From Streptomyces lasiicapitis (GTDB lineage Bacteria > Actinomycetota > Actinomycetes > Streptomycetales > Streptomycetaceae): a DNA stretch of 64,000 nucleotides. This document shows, piece by piece, positions 8,097 to 15,978 of this stretch. Both the position numbers and the translations under genes were made by a program. Every line of letters begins with the position of its first letter. Within the stretch, counting starts at the first letter, position 1. The DNA lies in contig NZ_BMNG01000012.1 in the NCBI RefSeq assembly GCF_014646335.1, positions 352,267 through 416,266 on the forward strand, read 5' to 3'. The notes beneath the pieces are model-generated. The model saw nothing but the letters and a program-made list of their open reading frames with translations. It was not told the origin of the DNA and did no database searches.

Positions 8097-8163
8097 GGAG
8101 TTGGCGACTCCACGGGAGTTGCGCGAAGTTGCTTGACGTAGTCGCGGAGTTGCGGGAAGTTCC
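8097..8163. promoter_or_regulatory. Array of GRAGTTGCG direct repeats in the divergent promoter
   Basis: Five related copies occur: GGAGTTGGCG (8097), GGAGTTGCGC (8115), GAAGTTGCTT (8125), GGAGTTGCGG (8147) and GAAGTTCCTC (about 8156). They lie between the 69-aa gene and the DUF6879 gene. I infer binding sites for the element's own XRE regulator. Confidence 0.45.
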
Positions 8164-8244
8164 TCTCAGTGGGCCACCAACACCATGGCCCGTTGCCGCA
8201 ACAGAGCACGAAGCTGTGGTCCAGCCCTTAGAAGGGGGGACGTC

Positions 8245-8997
8245 ATGGCGCGACGACTGCGCTTCAACGGCACCGGTTCCGGAGAAGGAAGCTGCCCGGC
8301 TGTGCATGAGGACCTCGACACGGGCGAGGTGATCGTGCACGGGCCTCCGGTCACCAGCCCCGATGACCTCGCGCGGCTCCAACACCTCGACGAGGGAGAA
8401 GTGGCCATCGTCGTACCGCGCAACACACTGATCGACTTCGGACCGCGCGATCGGGACCCTGCACCACGCATTCTCGATCCGGACCAGTTCGCCAAGCTCT
8501 TCGAGAACTTCCAGCACAGCGCATGGCACCTGGAGATGCGACGGCGCTACGCCGTCGACGAAGCCACGGAGACCTACACCCAGTTCGTACGTGGCGAGGC
8601 CCCATCATGGGACCTCGACTCCCACTGGAGCCGCATCATCCGCCCAAAGACATCGGACGGCGCGGCAGTTGGGCGTGTCCGAATCCTCGACGACCCGCCC
8701 ACGGCAGGGCAGTTGTACCTACTCGCGCACGCAGAGAAGAACGCCGCCCTCGGTGAGGACGTGCGCAACATGTGGCGCGCCGACGCCAAGCGTGTCAATC
8801 TGCCGGACGAAGACTTCTGGATCTTCGACTCTCACATCGTCGCCCTCTGCAACTTCGACGATGATGACAACCTCACGGGCGCAGAGCTGATCACAGAGCC
8901 AGCGGCCGTCAACCAGTACAACCGGCTGCGCGACGTTGCGCAGCACTACGCCACCCCGTACAAGGAATTCGCAGCACGGCTGAACGCGAGGGAGTGA
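8245..8997 (+). CDS. DUF6879 family protein with N-terminal extension
   Basis: 250-aa cytosolic protein of unknown biochemistry. Residues about 1-75 (MARRLRFNGTGSGEGSCPAVHEDLDTGE...) form a small conserved segment. Residues about 85-250 match DUF6879 as I recall it, with the hallmarks FENFQHSAWHLEMRRRY, LPDEDFWIFDSHIVALCNFDD and ATPYKEF. ATG at 8245 follows AAGGGGGGA, so I prefer it to an upstream in-frame ATG at 8185. It is followed after 10 bp by the XRE regulator gene. This pairing is widespread in actinomycetes and related to WhiJ/Scr1-type modules. Whether it acts as a toxin-like or regulatory partner is unknown. Confidence 0.75.
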   Translation: MARRLRFNGTGSGEGSCPAVHEDLDTGEVIVHGPPVTSPDDLARLQHLDEGEVAIVVPRNTLIDFGPRDRDPAPRILDPDQFAKLFENFQHSAWHLEMRRRYAVDEATETYTQFVRGEAPSWDLDSHWSRIIRPKTSDGAAVGRVRILDDPPTAGQLYLLAHAEKNAALGEDVRNMWRADAKRVNLPDEDFWIFDSHIVALCNFDDDDNLTGAELITEPAAVNQYNRLRDVAQHYATPYKEFAARLNARE

Positions 8998-9007
8998 GCA
9001 GGGACCG

Positions 9008-9862
9008 GTGAGTACCGACTTCCAGCAGGCGCGGGAAGCCCTGGGGACACGGCTTCGCGAACTACGGCTCTCGCGCCCTGGAGGCCGACTCACCGGCGAT
9101 CAGCTGGCCCGGCAACTCGGATGGCACAAGTCCAAGGTCAGCAAGCTGGAGAACGGCAGGCAGACAGCGACGGCCGAAGATCTCCAGGCATGGGCGGGAG
9201 CAACCGGCCAACCCGAGGCGTACGAGGAACTCCGGACCCGCCTCGCAGGGTTCGAGGCCCACATCCGCTCCTGGCGCCGCCAGCTCGCGGCAGGCCACCG
9301 GGTGGTCCAGGATGCGCACAACGACGCCCAGGCCAACGCCAAGGTGCTGCGCGCCTGGGAGTCCTCGTGGGTTGTCGGGGTCCTCCAGACGCCCGACTAC
9401 GCTCGCGCAGTCCTGACCCGCTCCGCCGAACTGCACCAGTCCCCACGGGACACCGAAGAGGCCGTACGCGCCCGCATGCAGCGTCAGCAGCTGCTCTACA
9501 GCACAGGAAGGCGATACCACATCATCATGTGGGAAGGCGTGCTGCGGGCCCTTGTCTGCTCGCCCGCCGTGCTCGCCGCCCAACTCGACCGCCTTGCCGG
9601 GGTCATCGGGATGGACACCGTCGAGCTGGGGATCGTTCCCTTCGGCGCCTCACTCAAGCAACCGCCGGGCGTGGGCTTCTGGATCTACGACGACCGGCGG
9701 GTGGTCACTGAGACGTGGCACGCGGAACTGTGGGTCGAGGATGCCAACAGCGTTGCGACGCATCTGCGCGTCTGGAAGATGATGCAGGAGTCCGCGGTCT
9801 ACGGAGCCGACGCGCACAACGTCATCAACGCCGCACGGCGCGCGCTCGGTTCACACGGGTAG
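9008..9862 (+). CDS. XRE helix-turn-helix regulator with DUF5753 (WhiJ/Scr1-like)
   Basis: 284-aa DNA-binding regulator. The N-terminal HTH spans about residues 10-65 (RLTGDQLARQLGWHKSKVSK is the helix-turn-helix). The C-terminal DUF5753 domain follows (about 100-275; WVVGVLQTPDYARAVL, MWEGVLRALV, FWIYDD). The family includes S. coelicolor WhiJ and Scr1-type antitoxin-like regulators. The GTG start is 10 bp after the DUF6879 gene, so the two are co-transcribed. Partner proteins in this family are often a DUF397 protein, which I do not find here; DUF6879 takes that place. It probably controls the element's divergent promoter. Confidence 0.85.
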   Translation: MSTDFQQAREALGTRLRELRLSRPGGRLTGDQLARQLGWHKSKVSKLENGRQTATAEDLQAWAGATGQPEAYEELRTRLAGFEAHIRSWRRQLAAGHRVVQDAHNDAQANAKVLRAWESSWVVGVLQTPDYARAVLTRSAELHQSPRDTEEAVRARMQRQQLLYSTGRRYHIIMWEGVLRALVCSPAVLAAQLDRLAGVIGMDTVELGIVPFGASLKQPPGVGFWIYDDRRVVTETWHAELWVEDANSVATHLRVWKMMQESAVYGADAHNVINAARRALGSHG

Positions 9863-10023
9863 CCACGCGGCCGCCGGCCCCCTCAGGCCCACACTCATGT
9901 ACCCCTGTACGGGGACGAGTTGCAGGCACCTCAGGAAGGGGCCAATGCCCCCTCGACCAGGGACAAGGCCCGGCACAGGGTCTTCCTCTCTAGCAGGTAG
10001 GGGGAACGGCAGGGGGATTGGAA

Positions 10024-10101
10024 CTAGGATCGGTAGTCCAGTAGGAAGCTAGAACGCCTGGTCAAAGCATCGGCGTACCGCCCAAGACCCCCCTCGGACA
10101 C
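10024..10101 (-). other. Stranded native C-terminal tail of the integrase gene (attP remnant)
   Basis: Read on the minus strand from the attR core this segment encodes VSEGG-LGRYADALTRRSSFLLD-YRS then TAG. It is in the frame the integrase would enter if attL and attR were rejoined as attP. In the integrated state the tail is separated from its gene and replaced by host tRNA-derived codons. Confidence 0.8.
10088..10101 (+). repeat. attR core (14-bp direct repeat)
   Basis: An exact copy of the tRNA-Leu 3' end core at 5455-5468. Sequence to its right should be the ancestral flank of tRNA-Leu. Confidence 0.85.
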
Positions 10102-10120
10102 CAGCAGTGCACCAGCGTTG

Positions 10121-10145
10121 ACCCCAGAGTTCTCTGGGGTCTTTT
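10121..10145 (+). terminator. Probable ancestral tRNA-Leu terminator, now beyond attR
   Basis: Stem ACCCCAGAG/CTCTGGGGT (10121-10129 with 10132-10140) followed by CTTTT, 20 bp to the right of the attR core. It sits where the tRNA-Leu terminator would be in an unoccupied site. Confidence 0.65.
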
Positions 10146-10214
10146 GCGTTTCCGGGGGCGGGCGCTCGCCCCCGGTCGCAGCCACCCTCGTCACAGGGGC
10201 CGTCGTCGCCTGCG

Positions 10215-13079
10215 TCACACGGCGCCGTTGCTCGTCGGCGGTACCTGGCGCCAAGGGGCGAAGGCCGTGCCCGTGCGGGGGAGGAGGGCGGACAGTTCGG
10301 GGCAGTGGCGGAGGATGACGGAGTTCATTCCGCCCTTCTGGACCCAGTCGATGCCCAGGGGGGTGTAGATCTCCGGGCGGAAGTCGACGGTGAGGAAGCG
10401 GTCGCTCTGGAGGCGGCGGGTGGCCATCAGGATGAAGACGCGGAACGCGGTGTCGCTGAAGCCGAAGCCGGTGGGCGGGTTCTCGGCGAAGAGGCCGACC
10501 ACGGTGTCGATCTCGTCGACGGAGCTGTAGACGTCCTTCAGGCGGGCGAGGGTCTCGGGGTTCTCGGTGAGGTCCTCGAAGTTTCGGATGCGTTGTTTGT
10601 GCAGGCCCTCGCGGAAGTCGTTGTAGCGGGGGACGCCTCGGCGGCGGGTGCGGACCAGGTCTACTACGGAGAGGTCGATCAGCTCGCCCTCGCGCTCGAA
10701 CTTCTGCAGGGCGCGGGGGAAGTTGTGCAGGGTGATCGCGCCGGGGTGGGCGATGCCGAAGGAGTAGAGGGTGTTGGCCAGGCCGGTCTTGCGTATGGCG
10801 CCCTCGGCCGCGGCGCCGTTGATGTCGGTGAAGCCGACCGTCTCCAGGCGGCGGCCGAAGTGGTGCTCGCGCAGCTCGTAGTCGTCGGGGATGAGCGGGT
10901 GCATGCGGTAGACGGTGACGAAGTCCTCGGTGAGGGAGTAGGGGGCGGTGTGGTGGTCGGGGAGGGTCTTCGGGATGCCGGTGAGGGAGTGGGCCTCCAG
11001 GAGCCACAGGCCCAGCTTGTTCAGCCAGCTGTCGGGCGGGCCTTCCCAGTTGGTGTGCAGGCCGAGGTCGATGGCCTCGGTGGCGAGGATCGCCGGGGTC
11101 CACTCCACGGTGTGGATCTTCGCGATCAGGGCGGAGACGACGAGTCGGGCCGTGTGGTAGACCGAGTCCTCGCTCATCGAGGGGTACGCCTGCCGCAGCG
11201 CCGCGCAGACCGCGTTGTGCTCGCGGGCGAACAGGGTGTGCATCACGCTGAGGCCGAGCCACCAGTTGTCGGTGAAGCCCGACAGCGGGACGCCGTTCTG
11301 GCCGATGGGGAGGTGTCCTTCTTCCAGGCGGAGGTCGGCGCCGCCGTCCGGGGCGCGCAGGAACCTCGCCGTCGCCTCGTCCGCGCCGTACACCTCGGAG
11401 CCGTCCCACCAGTGCGATGCCGTGTTGCCGAAGAGGATCGGCGGCCGGCCGTCGGGGACGTGGATGCCCTCGTTCTCGGCGAAGCGCATGACGTTCTCGG
11501 CCGCCCCGCCCGGTGTGTTGTGCCAGACGGAACCGGGCGGCAGCGGCACCTCGACGGTCTTGGTGCCCGCGGCGTGGCGGCGGTGGTTGACCCAGTCGTG
11601 GACCTGGAACTGGATCCAGGCCGCGGCCAGGACGTTGAGGGAGGTCGCGGGCAGGAAGCTCTCGCGGTACAGGAGTTGACGGCTGACCGTGACCGGGTTG
11701 GGGGTGTCGAAGAGATCGGGGCGGTAGTCCGGCTTCAGGTTGCGCCCGAAGGCCGCGCCGACGGCGCCCATGGCGGGTGCGGACAGGTCGTTGTACGTGC
11801 CGTCGTAGGAACGCGACGTACGCAGGTTCTCGTGCGGGAGCAGGGGCACCGGGACGGCCTTGGGGGGCGCCTCGTGCACGTCGGTGTCGATGAGGTTGAA
11901 GCGGCGCAGCGCCTTGCGCAGGAACACCAGGTTGAGCAGGCTCGCCTGGAGCGGCAGGCGGTGCCAGGGCACGACCCGGTTCAGGAGCCGGAAGGCTGCG
12001 CCCACGGGGACGCCGAGCACGCGGTTGCGCAGCGGTTCCTCGGTGGTGAAGCGCAGGCCCTGGCGGTGTGCGGCGCTCGCCTCGTACGCGGCCTTGCGGG
12101 CGCGGTTGAGGTTGCCGAGGGGGCGGAACTCGTCGGTGGTGTACCAGGGGTTGAAGGCGAGTTCCTCGACCCGGCGGGCGGCCGAGCGGGCCCCGGCGGT
12201 GTCCAGGTCCTGGCTCGGGATCGTCAGTCGGGCGACGGGCACGGCGGGCGAGATGCCCTCGCGCCACTCCACGGAGCAGTCCTCGACGGGCGTGCGCGTC
12301 TCGTCGACGTACCGCTGCAGACACAGCTCGAAGGCGACGTCGGCGGTGGCGAGGCGGTGCGTGAGCTCGCGGTGCAGGTAGTTGGGGTCGCGGCGGTCCG
12401 GCCGTGGCGACGGGGCCGCGCCGCCCGCAGGGCGCAGCAGGTAGCGCACGGGTCCCGCGGCGCCCCACAGGATGGTGCCGCGGCTGAAGTACGTCTCGCC
12501 GGCGAGGCTGTTGACGGTGTGGCGGGTGGCCGCCTGGACGTTGCGCCGCATCCGGGTGGCGGTGGAGAGGCCGACGGCGAGCGGCAGTTTCACGAAGAGC
12601 CCGAAGGCGACCTGGAGGGGGTTGCGGGCGCCCGCGAGGGCCTTGGCGAAGGCGACGAACTCGCGGGCGTCCTTGGCGTGCGACACCGGCCAGTTGGTGG
12701 CGAGCAGGTCGTGGCTCTCCTCCGCGGACACCTCCACGCGCACGGCGGCGCCGCGCAGGTCGGGCCCGCCGTCGGCCTGCCGCATGCCGCTGGCGTTGGA
12801 CAGCCGTACCGTCGCCGGGTATTCGGCGCCGGGCTGCGCGAAGCCTCGGCGCAGTTCCTCGGGCAGGTCGTCGTGGAAGCGCAGGCGCGCGTTCTCCACG
12901 CCGAGGGCGGGCTTGGCGTGCTGGGTGCGGGCCGGTGAACCGGCGCCCGCGGCGCGCATGGTGGTCCTCTGCACCTTCATCAGCTCGCGGGCGAGCCGCT
13001 CGAAGACGACGCGTTCCGCCTCGGGGCTGCCGCCCTGGAAGCGCTCGTAACTCTGCTCGTACTGCCGTGAAGTGGCCAT
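10215..13079 (-). CDS. Fusion haemoprotein: catalase-like domain + alpha-dioxygenase/COX-like peroxidase
   Basis: 954 aa. Residues about 30-330 resemble catalase-related haemoproteins (RTQHAKPALG with candidate distal His54; VRLSNASG; PVEDCSVEW; PVARLTIPSQ). Residues about 420-945 are an animal-type haem peroxidase of the fatty-acid dioxygenase branch: distal-side His494 (QFQVHDWVNH), an AREHNAV helix, and Y724-R-M-H727, which matches the catalytic Tyr plus proximal His of alpha-dioxygenase/cyclooxygenase. I infer peroxidation of a fatty acid and further conversion of the hydroperoxide by the catalase-like domain. No signal peptide is visible. Start at 13079 follows AAGGAA. It stands alone, 299 bp downstream of the ychJ-like gene. 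Confidence 0.82.
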   Translation of the reverse strand: MATSRQYEQSYERFQGGSPEAERVVFERLARELMKVQRTTMRAAGAGSPARTQHAKPALGVENARLRFHDDLPEELRRGFAQPGAEYPATVRLSNASGMRQADGGPDLRGAAVRVEVSAEESHDLLATNWPVSHAKDAREFVAFAKALAGARNPLQVAFGLFVKLPLAVGLSTATRMRRNVQAATRHTVNSLAGETYFSRGTILWGAAGPVRYLLRPAGGAAPSPRPDRRDPNYLHRELTHRLATADVAFELCLQRYVDETRTPVEDCSVEWREGISPAVPVARLTIPSQDLDTAGARSAARRVEELAFNPWYTTDEFRPLGNLNRARKAAYEASAAHRQGLRFTTEEPLRNRVLGVPVGAAFRLLNRVVPWHRLPLQASLLNLVFLRKALRRFNLIDTDVHEAPPKAVPVPLLPHENLRTSRSYDGTYNDLSAPAMGAVGAAFGRNLKPDYRPDLFDTPNPVTVSRQLLYRESFLPATSLNVLAAAWIQFQVHDWVNHRRHAAGTKTVEVPLPPGSVWHNTPGGAAENVMRFAENEGIHVPDGRPPILFGNTASHWWDGSEVYGADEATARFLRAPDGGADLRLEEGHLPIGQNGVPLSGFTDNWWLGLSVMHTLFAREHNAVCAALRQAYPSMSEDSVYHTARLVVSALIAKIHTVEWTPAILATEAIDLGLHTNWEGPPDSWLNKLGLWLLEAHSLTGIPKTLPDHHTAPYSLTEDFVTVYRMHPLIPDDYELREHHFGRRLETVGFTDINGAAAEGAIRKTGLANTLYSFGIAHPGAITLHNFPRALQKFEREGELIDLSVVDLVRTRRRGVPRYNDFREGLHKQRIRNFEDLTENPETLARLKDVYSSVDEIDTVVGLFAENPPTGFGFSDTAFRVFILMATRRLQSDRFLTVDFRPEIYTPLGIDWVQKGGMNSVILRHCPELSALLPRTGTAFAPWRQVPPTSNGAV

Positions 13080-13378
13080 CGGGCGCTTCCTTCGTACGGA
13101 GCGGAAGAGGCAACGGAAGAGTGGTGCGCGCGCACGCGGCACCGGGGGCGTCGACGCTACTGGCGGCGCCGGACGGGCCGCAGCGGGCGATCCCGCCTAT
13201 GTACGCGGACGGCCCCCGGCCTCGAACTGGCGGGCGGGCGGCGGTGTTTGGGCCCGTCAGGGGCGCGGGCGCGAGGGCGGGGAGGCGGGCCGTACGTCCC
13301 GTGTGTGCCTCCTGTTCCAGCAACCCCACGCGCCCGGCCGCGGGGTGGCCGGGTCCCGACGCCCGGCCTCGGGCGGGG
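13080..13378. other. Gene-free stretch upstream of the haemoprotein gene
   Basis: 299 bp of GC-rich sequence between the fusion haemoprotein start and the stop of the YchJ-like gene. It must hold the haemoprotein promoter. I see no convincing operator, RNA gene or terminator in it. Confidence 0.5.
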
Positions 13379-13783
13379 TCAGTCGATGAAGTCGCCGTCC
13401 ACGTACACCCACGCCCCGTCGACGCGCTCGAAGCGGCTGCGCTCGTGCAGGGAGTCGGGGCGGCCGCCGTCGGTGTAGCGGGCGCGGAAGGTGACGGTGC
13501 CCGTGGTGTGGAACGCCGTGCCGTCGGTCGTGTCCTCGATGGTGAGTCCCGTCCAGCGCATCGCCGGGTCGAAGTCGACGCGCGGCGGCCGGGTCCGCGG
13601 GTGCCAGGTGCGCAGCAGGTACGCCTCGTCGCGGCGGGCGAAGGCGCTGTAGCGGGAGCGCATCAGCTCCTCGGGGGCGGCCGCCGCGGCCTCGCCGCGA
13701 TGCAGTCGGCCGCAGCACTTCTCGTACGGCTGGGGGTGCCCGCAGGGGCAGGGCTCGGGGCGCGTGGTGGTGCATCGGGACAT
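13379..13783 (-). CDS. YchJ-like protein with SEC-C metal-binding motif
   Basis: 134-aa protein. The N-terminal SEC-C-like zinc motif is CPCGHPQPYEKCCG (Cys12, Cys14, Cys23, Cys24). The family sequence follows (AAAAPEELMRSRYSAFARRD; TWHP; MRWTGLTI), with an NTF2-like fold of unknown substrate. Length fits the YchJ family. An alternative ATG at 13792 (MGAMSRC...) has better spacing from GAGGGG, so either start is possible. It lies 35 bp downstream of ltrA on the same strand and may be co-transcribed. Confidence 0.85.
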   Translation of the reverse strand: MSRCTTTRPEPCPCGHPQPYEKCCGRLHRGEAAAAAPEELMRSRYSAFARRDEAYLLRTWHPRTRPPRVDFDPAMRWTGLTIEDTTDGTAFHTTGTVTFRARYTDGGRPDSLHERSRFERVDGAWVYVDGDFID

Positions 13784-13818
13784 GGCGCCCATTGTCCCCT
13801 CGGCCCCGGGGGCGCCGC

Positions 13819-15093
13819 TCACCCGGTCGCGTCCCGCCGCCTCCGTACTCCCGACCCGTCCTGGTCGGGCCGTACGACCGCGAGCCACAGCCCGGCCGCC
13901 ACCGTGCAGGCCGCCGCCAGGGCAGCGAGCGGCACCGCCCACTTCCCGGCGAAGGAGGCGGCGAGGACGAGGACCGCGCCGACGGGCAGGACGAGCTGCT
14001 GGGCCGCGCCCACCTTGAAGTGGCGCGAGTGCACCGCCCACGTACTGATCATGAAGAGCGCGGTGGGCACGGTGACGGCGAAGGAGGCCGCGCGGGTGGA
14101 GATGTGGGCGTGGTGGGTGGCCTGCTCCACGGCGACCTCGATGCCCGCGCCGATCGCGGCGGCGGAGCCCAGGATCACGTAGTGGCCGAGTGCCCAGACG
14201 AACGCCTGCCGGTTGGAGACGAGGTACTCGTGGATGGGCACGGCGAAGTAGATCCAGAAGGCGGCGAAGACGAGGACGAGGCCCGCGGCGGCGATCGGCA
14301 GGAGTTCGTCGAGGGCCGCCGAGTCGTCGAGCGCGGTGCGCACCGCGACCGTGGCGGCGGCGATGGACTCGCCCAGCATGATGAGGGTGAACAGGCCGTA
14401 GCGTTCGGCGATGTGGTGCGGGTGCCAGGGGGTGCGTCGGCTGCGCTCGGCGACCAGGGGCACGGCGATCTCGACGGCGACCAGCGGCCCGAAGCCCCAG
14501 GCCCAGGCCGCGTCCGGGAGCAGCACGAGGACCACCCAGGCCGCCTGCGCAAGGGCAAGGCCGGCCGCGTAGCGCAGCGCGGCGGTGCGCCCGGCCCCGC
14601 GCTCGCCGCGGGCCGCGCGCAGCCACTGCAGGGTGAGCGCCACCCGCATGATCAGGTAGCCGGTGATCGCGACCCCGTACTCGCCGTCGTCGAAGGCCCG
14701 CGGAATGCCCGCCGCGAGGACCAGGACGCCCGCCATCTGTACGAGGGTGGCGAGCCGGTACGGCACGTCGTCGGTGTCGTACGCGGAGGCGAACCAGGTG
14801 AAGTTCACCCACGCCCACCAGATCGCGAAGAACACGAGCAGGTAGCCGGTGATGCCGTGCCCGGTGTCGCCCTCGGCGAGCGCGTGCACGAGCCGGGCCC
14901 CGGCCTGTCCCGCGGCGACGACGAAGCACAGGTCGAAGAGCAGCTCGAGCGGGGTGGCGGCGCGGTGCTCCTCGTCGGGGCGGCGCGGTCTCATGCGTAC
15001 GAGGGGTACGACGGTGCGGCCGTGACCGGCGCCGCCGGGTATGTGCCCTGAGGGGCCGCCGGGTATGTGCTCTGAGGGGGTGTCCTCGCCCAT
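13819..15093 (-). CDS. ltrA: Low temperature requirement protein A (LtrA) family membrane protein
   Basis: 424-aa polytopic membrane protein with about ten to twelve hydrophobic segments. LtrA hallmarks are present: ATPLELLFDLCFVVA near the start, WWAWVNFTWFASAYDTDD, HIAERYGLFTLIMLGESI and WALGHYVI. First described in Listeria as needed for growth at low temperature; its transport substrate is unknown. The first 30 residues include a duplicated HIPGG segment produced by a local 24-bp duplication (about 15031-15079), so the true start could be the internal Met of MRPRRPDEEH (14993). Upstream of the YchJ-like gene in the same orientation. Confidence 0.85.
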   Translation of the reverse strand: MGEDTPSEHIPGGPSGHIPGGAGHGRTVVPLVRMRPRRPDEEHRAATPLELLFDLCFVVAAGQAGARLVHALAEGDTGHGITGYLLVFFAIWWAWVNFTWFASAYDTDDVPYRLATLVQMAGVLVLAAGIPRAFDDGEYGVAITGYLIMRVALTLQWLRAARGERGAGRTAALRYAAGLALAQAAWVVLVLLPDAAWAWGFGPLVAVEIAVPLVAERSRRTPWHPHHIAERYGLFTLIMLGESIAAATVAVRTALDDSAALDELLPIAAAGLVLVFAAFWIYFAVPIHEYLVSNRQAFVWALGHYVILGSAAAIGAGIEVAVEQATHHAHISTRAASFAVTVPTALFMISTWAVHSRHFKVGAAQQLVLPVGAVLVLAASFAGKWAVPLAALAAACTVAAGLWLAVVRPDQDGSGVRRRRDATG

Positions 15094-15192
15094 CGCGGTG
15101 CGCCCTTCGCCGGTCCCCCCTTCGGTCCCCCGGTCAGGATGGCCCAGGCGTGGGCGGACCGCAGGTGGACGGGGCTCAGGGCGCGGGCGCGG

Positions 15193-15912
15193 TCAGGTGG
15201 TGGGCGCGGGCGGCGGGGCGAGGATGTCCAGCTCGCGCAGGGCGCCCTCGGCGATCTCGCGGGTGAGGGCCTCGGCGCGGGCCGCGTCGCCCTCCCGCAC
15301 GGCCTCGGCCACGCGCACGTGCAGGGTCACGGCCGCGGGGTCGGGGTCCTCGAACATCACGTCGTGGTGGGTGCGGCCCGCGAGGACCTCGGCGACCACG
15401 TCGCCGAGCCGGGCGAACATCTCGTTGCCGGACGCGTCCAGGACGATGCGGTGGAAGGCGATGTCGTGCACCAGGTAGCCCTCCAGCTGACGGCCGCGCG
15501 AGGTGGCGACCATGCCGAGGGCGCACTCGGTGAGGGCGGCGCACTGCTCGGCGGTGGCGTGCCGGGCGGCCAGGCCCGCGGCGACCGGTTCGACGGCGGA
15601 GCGCAGGACGGTCAAGGACCGGAGCTGGCGCGGGCGGTCGGCGCCCGCGAGGCGCCAGCGGATGACCTGCGGGTCGTAGACGTTCCACTCCTCGGTGGGC
15701 CGTACGGTCACGCCGACGCGGCGCCGCGAGGCGACCAGGTGCATGGACTCCAGGACCCGCACCACCTCGCGCATCACGGAGCGCGACACCTCGAAGCGCT
15801 GGGCGAGCTCGTCCGTGCGCAGGACACTGCCGGGCGGGTACTCCCCCGCGGTGATGGCGGGCCCGAGGCTGTCCAGTACGCGGGCGTGCAGCCCCCGGGC
15901 CTGTGCGGTCAT
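15193..15912 (-). CDS. gntR: FadR-subfamily GntR repressor of gluconate genes
   Basis: 239-aa transcription factor. The winged HTH is at about residues 15-75 (VLRTDELAQRFEVSRSVMREVVRVLES) and is followed by a helical FCD-type ligand domain (about 90-230) with metal-site residues such as D/H in LVHDIAFHRIVLDASGN. It diverges from gntK-gntP, the arrangement expected for a repressor relieved by gluconate or 6-phosphogluconate. ATG at 15912 (MTAQARGLHARV) is chosen because an extension to 15966 would run through the palindromic operator. Two GTNNNAC sites lie in the intergenic region. Orthology to S. coelicolor SCO1678 is likely but unverified. Confidence 0.88.
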   Translation of the reverse strand: MTAQARGLHARVLDSLGPAITAGEYPPGSVLRTDELAQRFEVSRSVMREVVRVLESMHLVASRRRVGVTVRPTEEWNVYDPQVIRWRLAGADRPRQLRSLTVLRSAVEPVAAGLAARHATAEQCAALTECALGMVATSRGRQLEGYLVHDIAFHRIVLDASGNEMFARLGDVVAEVLAGRTHHDVMFEDPDPAAVTLHVRVAEAVREGDAARAEALTREIAEGALRELDILAPPPAPTT

Positions 15913-15944
15913 GACGTCAGCGTACGAGGAGATCGCTGAGCTCA

Positions 15945-15959
15945 AAAAGTCAGACTTTT
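15945..15959. promoter_or_regulatory. Operator 1 for GntR (15-bp palindrome)
   Basis: AAAAGTCAGACTTTT is a perfect odd-centred palindrome containing GT-CAG-AC, which fits the FadR-type consensus TNGTNNNACNA loosely. It lies 33 bp upstream of the gntR start. Confidence 0.65.
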
Positions 15960-15978
15960 GAGTCACAGGCTCTTGAAT

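Larger units (their letters stand above)
5455..10101. mobile_element. Integrated element in tRNA-Leu, about 4.6 kb
   Basis: Bounded by the 14-bp attL/attR repeat. Contents: serine recombinase, a 71-aa coupled protein, an HATPase protein with its 69-aa partner, a DUF6879 protein and an XRE/DUF5753 regulator. I see no replication, FtsK/TraB transfer or phage structural genes. It is therefore either a minimal integrative element, a deletion derivative of an AICE or phage, or a satellite. Joining the int gene across the core to the sequence left of attR restores an uninterrupted reading frame, which supports both boundaries. Confidence 0.85.

Noticed and set aside
10024..13329. A long minus-strand open frame overlapping the haemoprotein gene and ending in the attR tail
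   Set aside because: It is Arg/Pro/Ala-rich, the pattern of a shifted frame of a GC-rich gene. Only its last 26 codons (from the attR core) are meaningful, as the integrase tail remnant.
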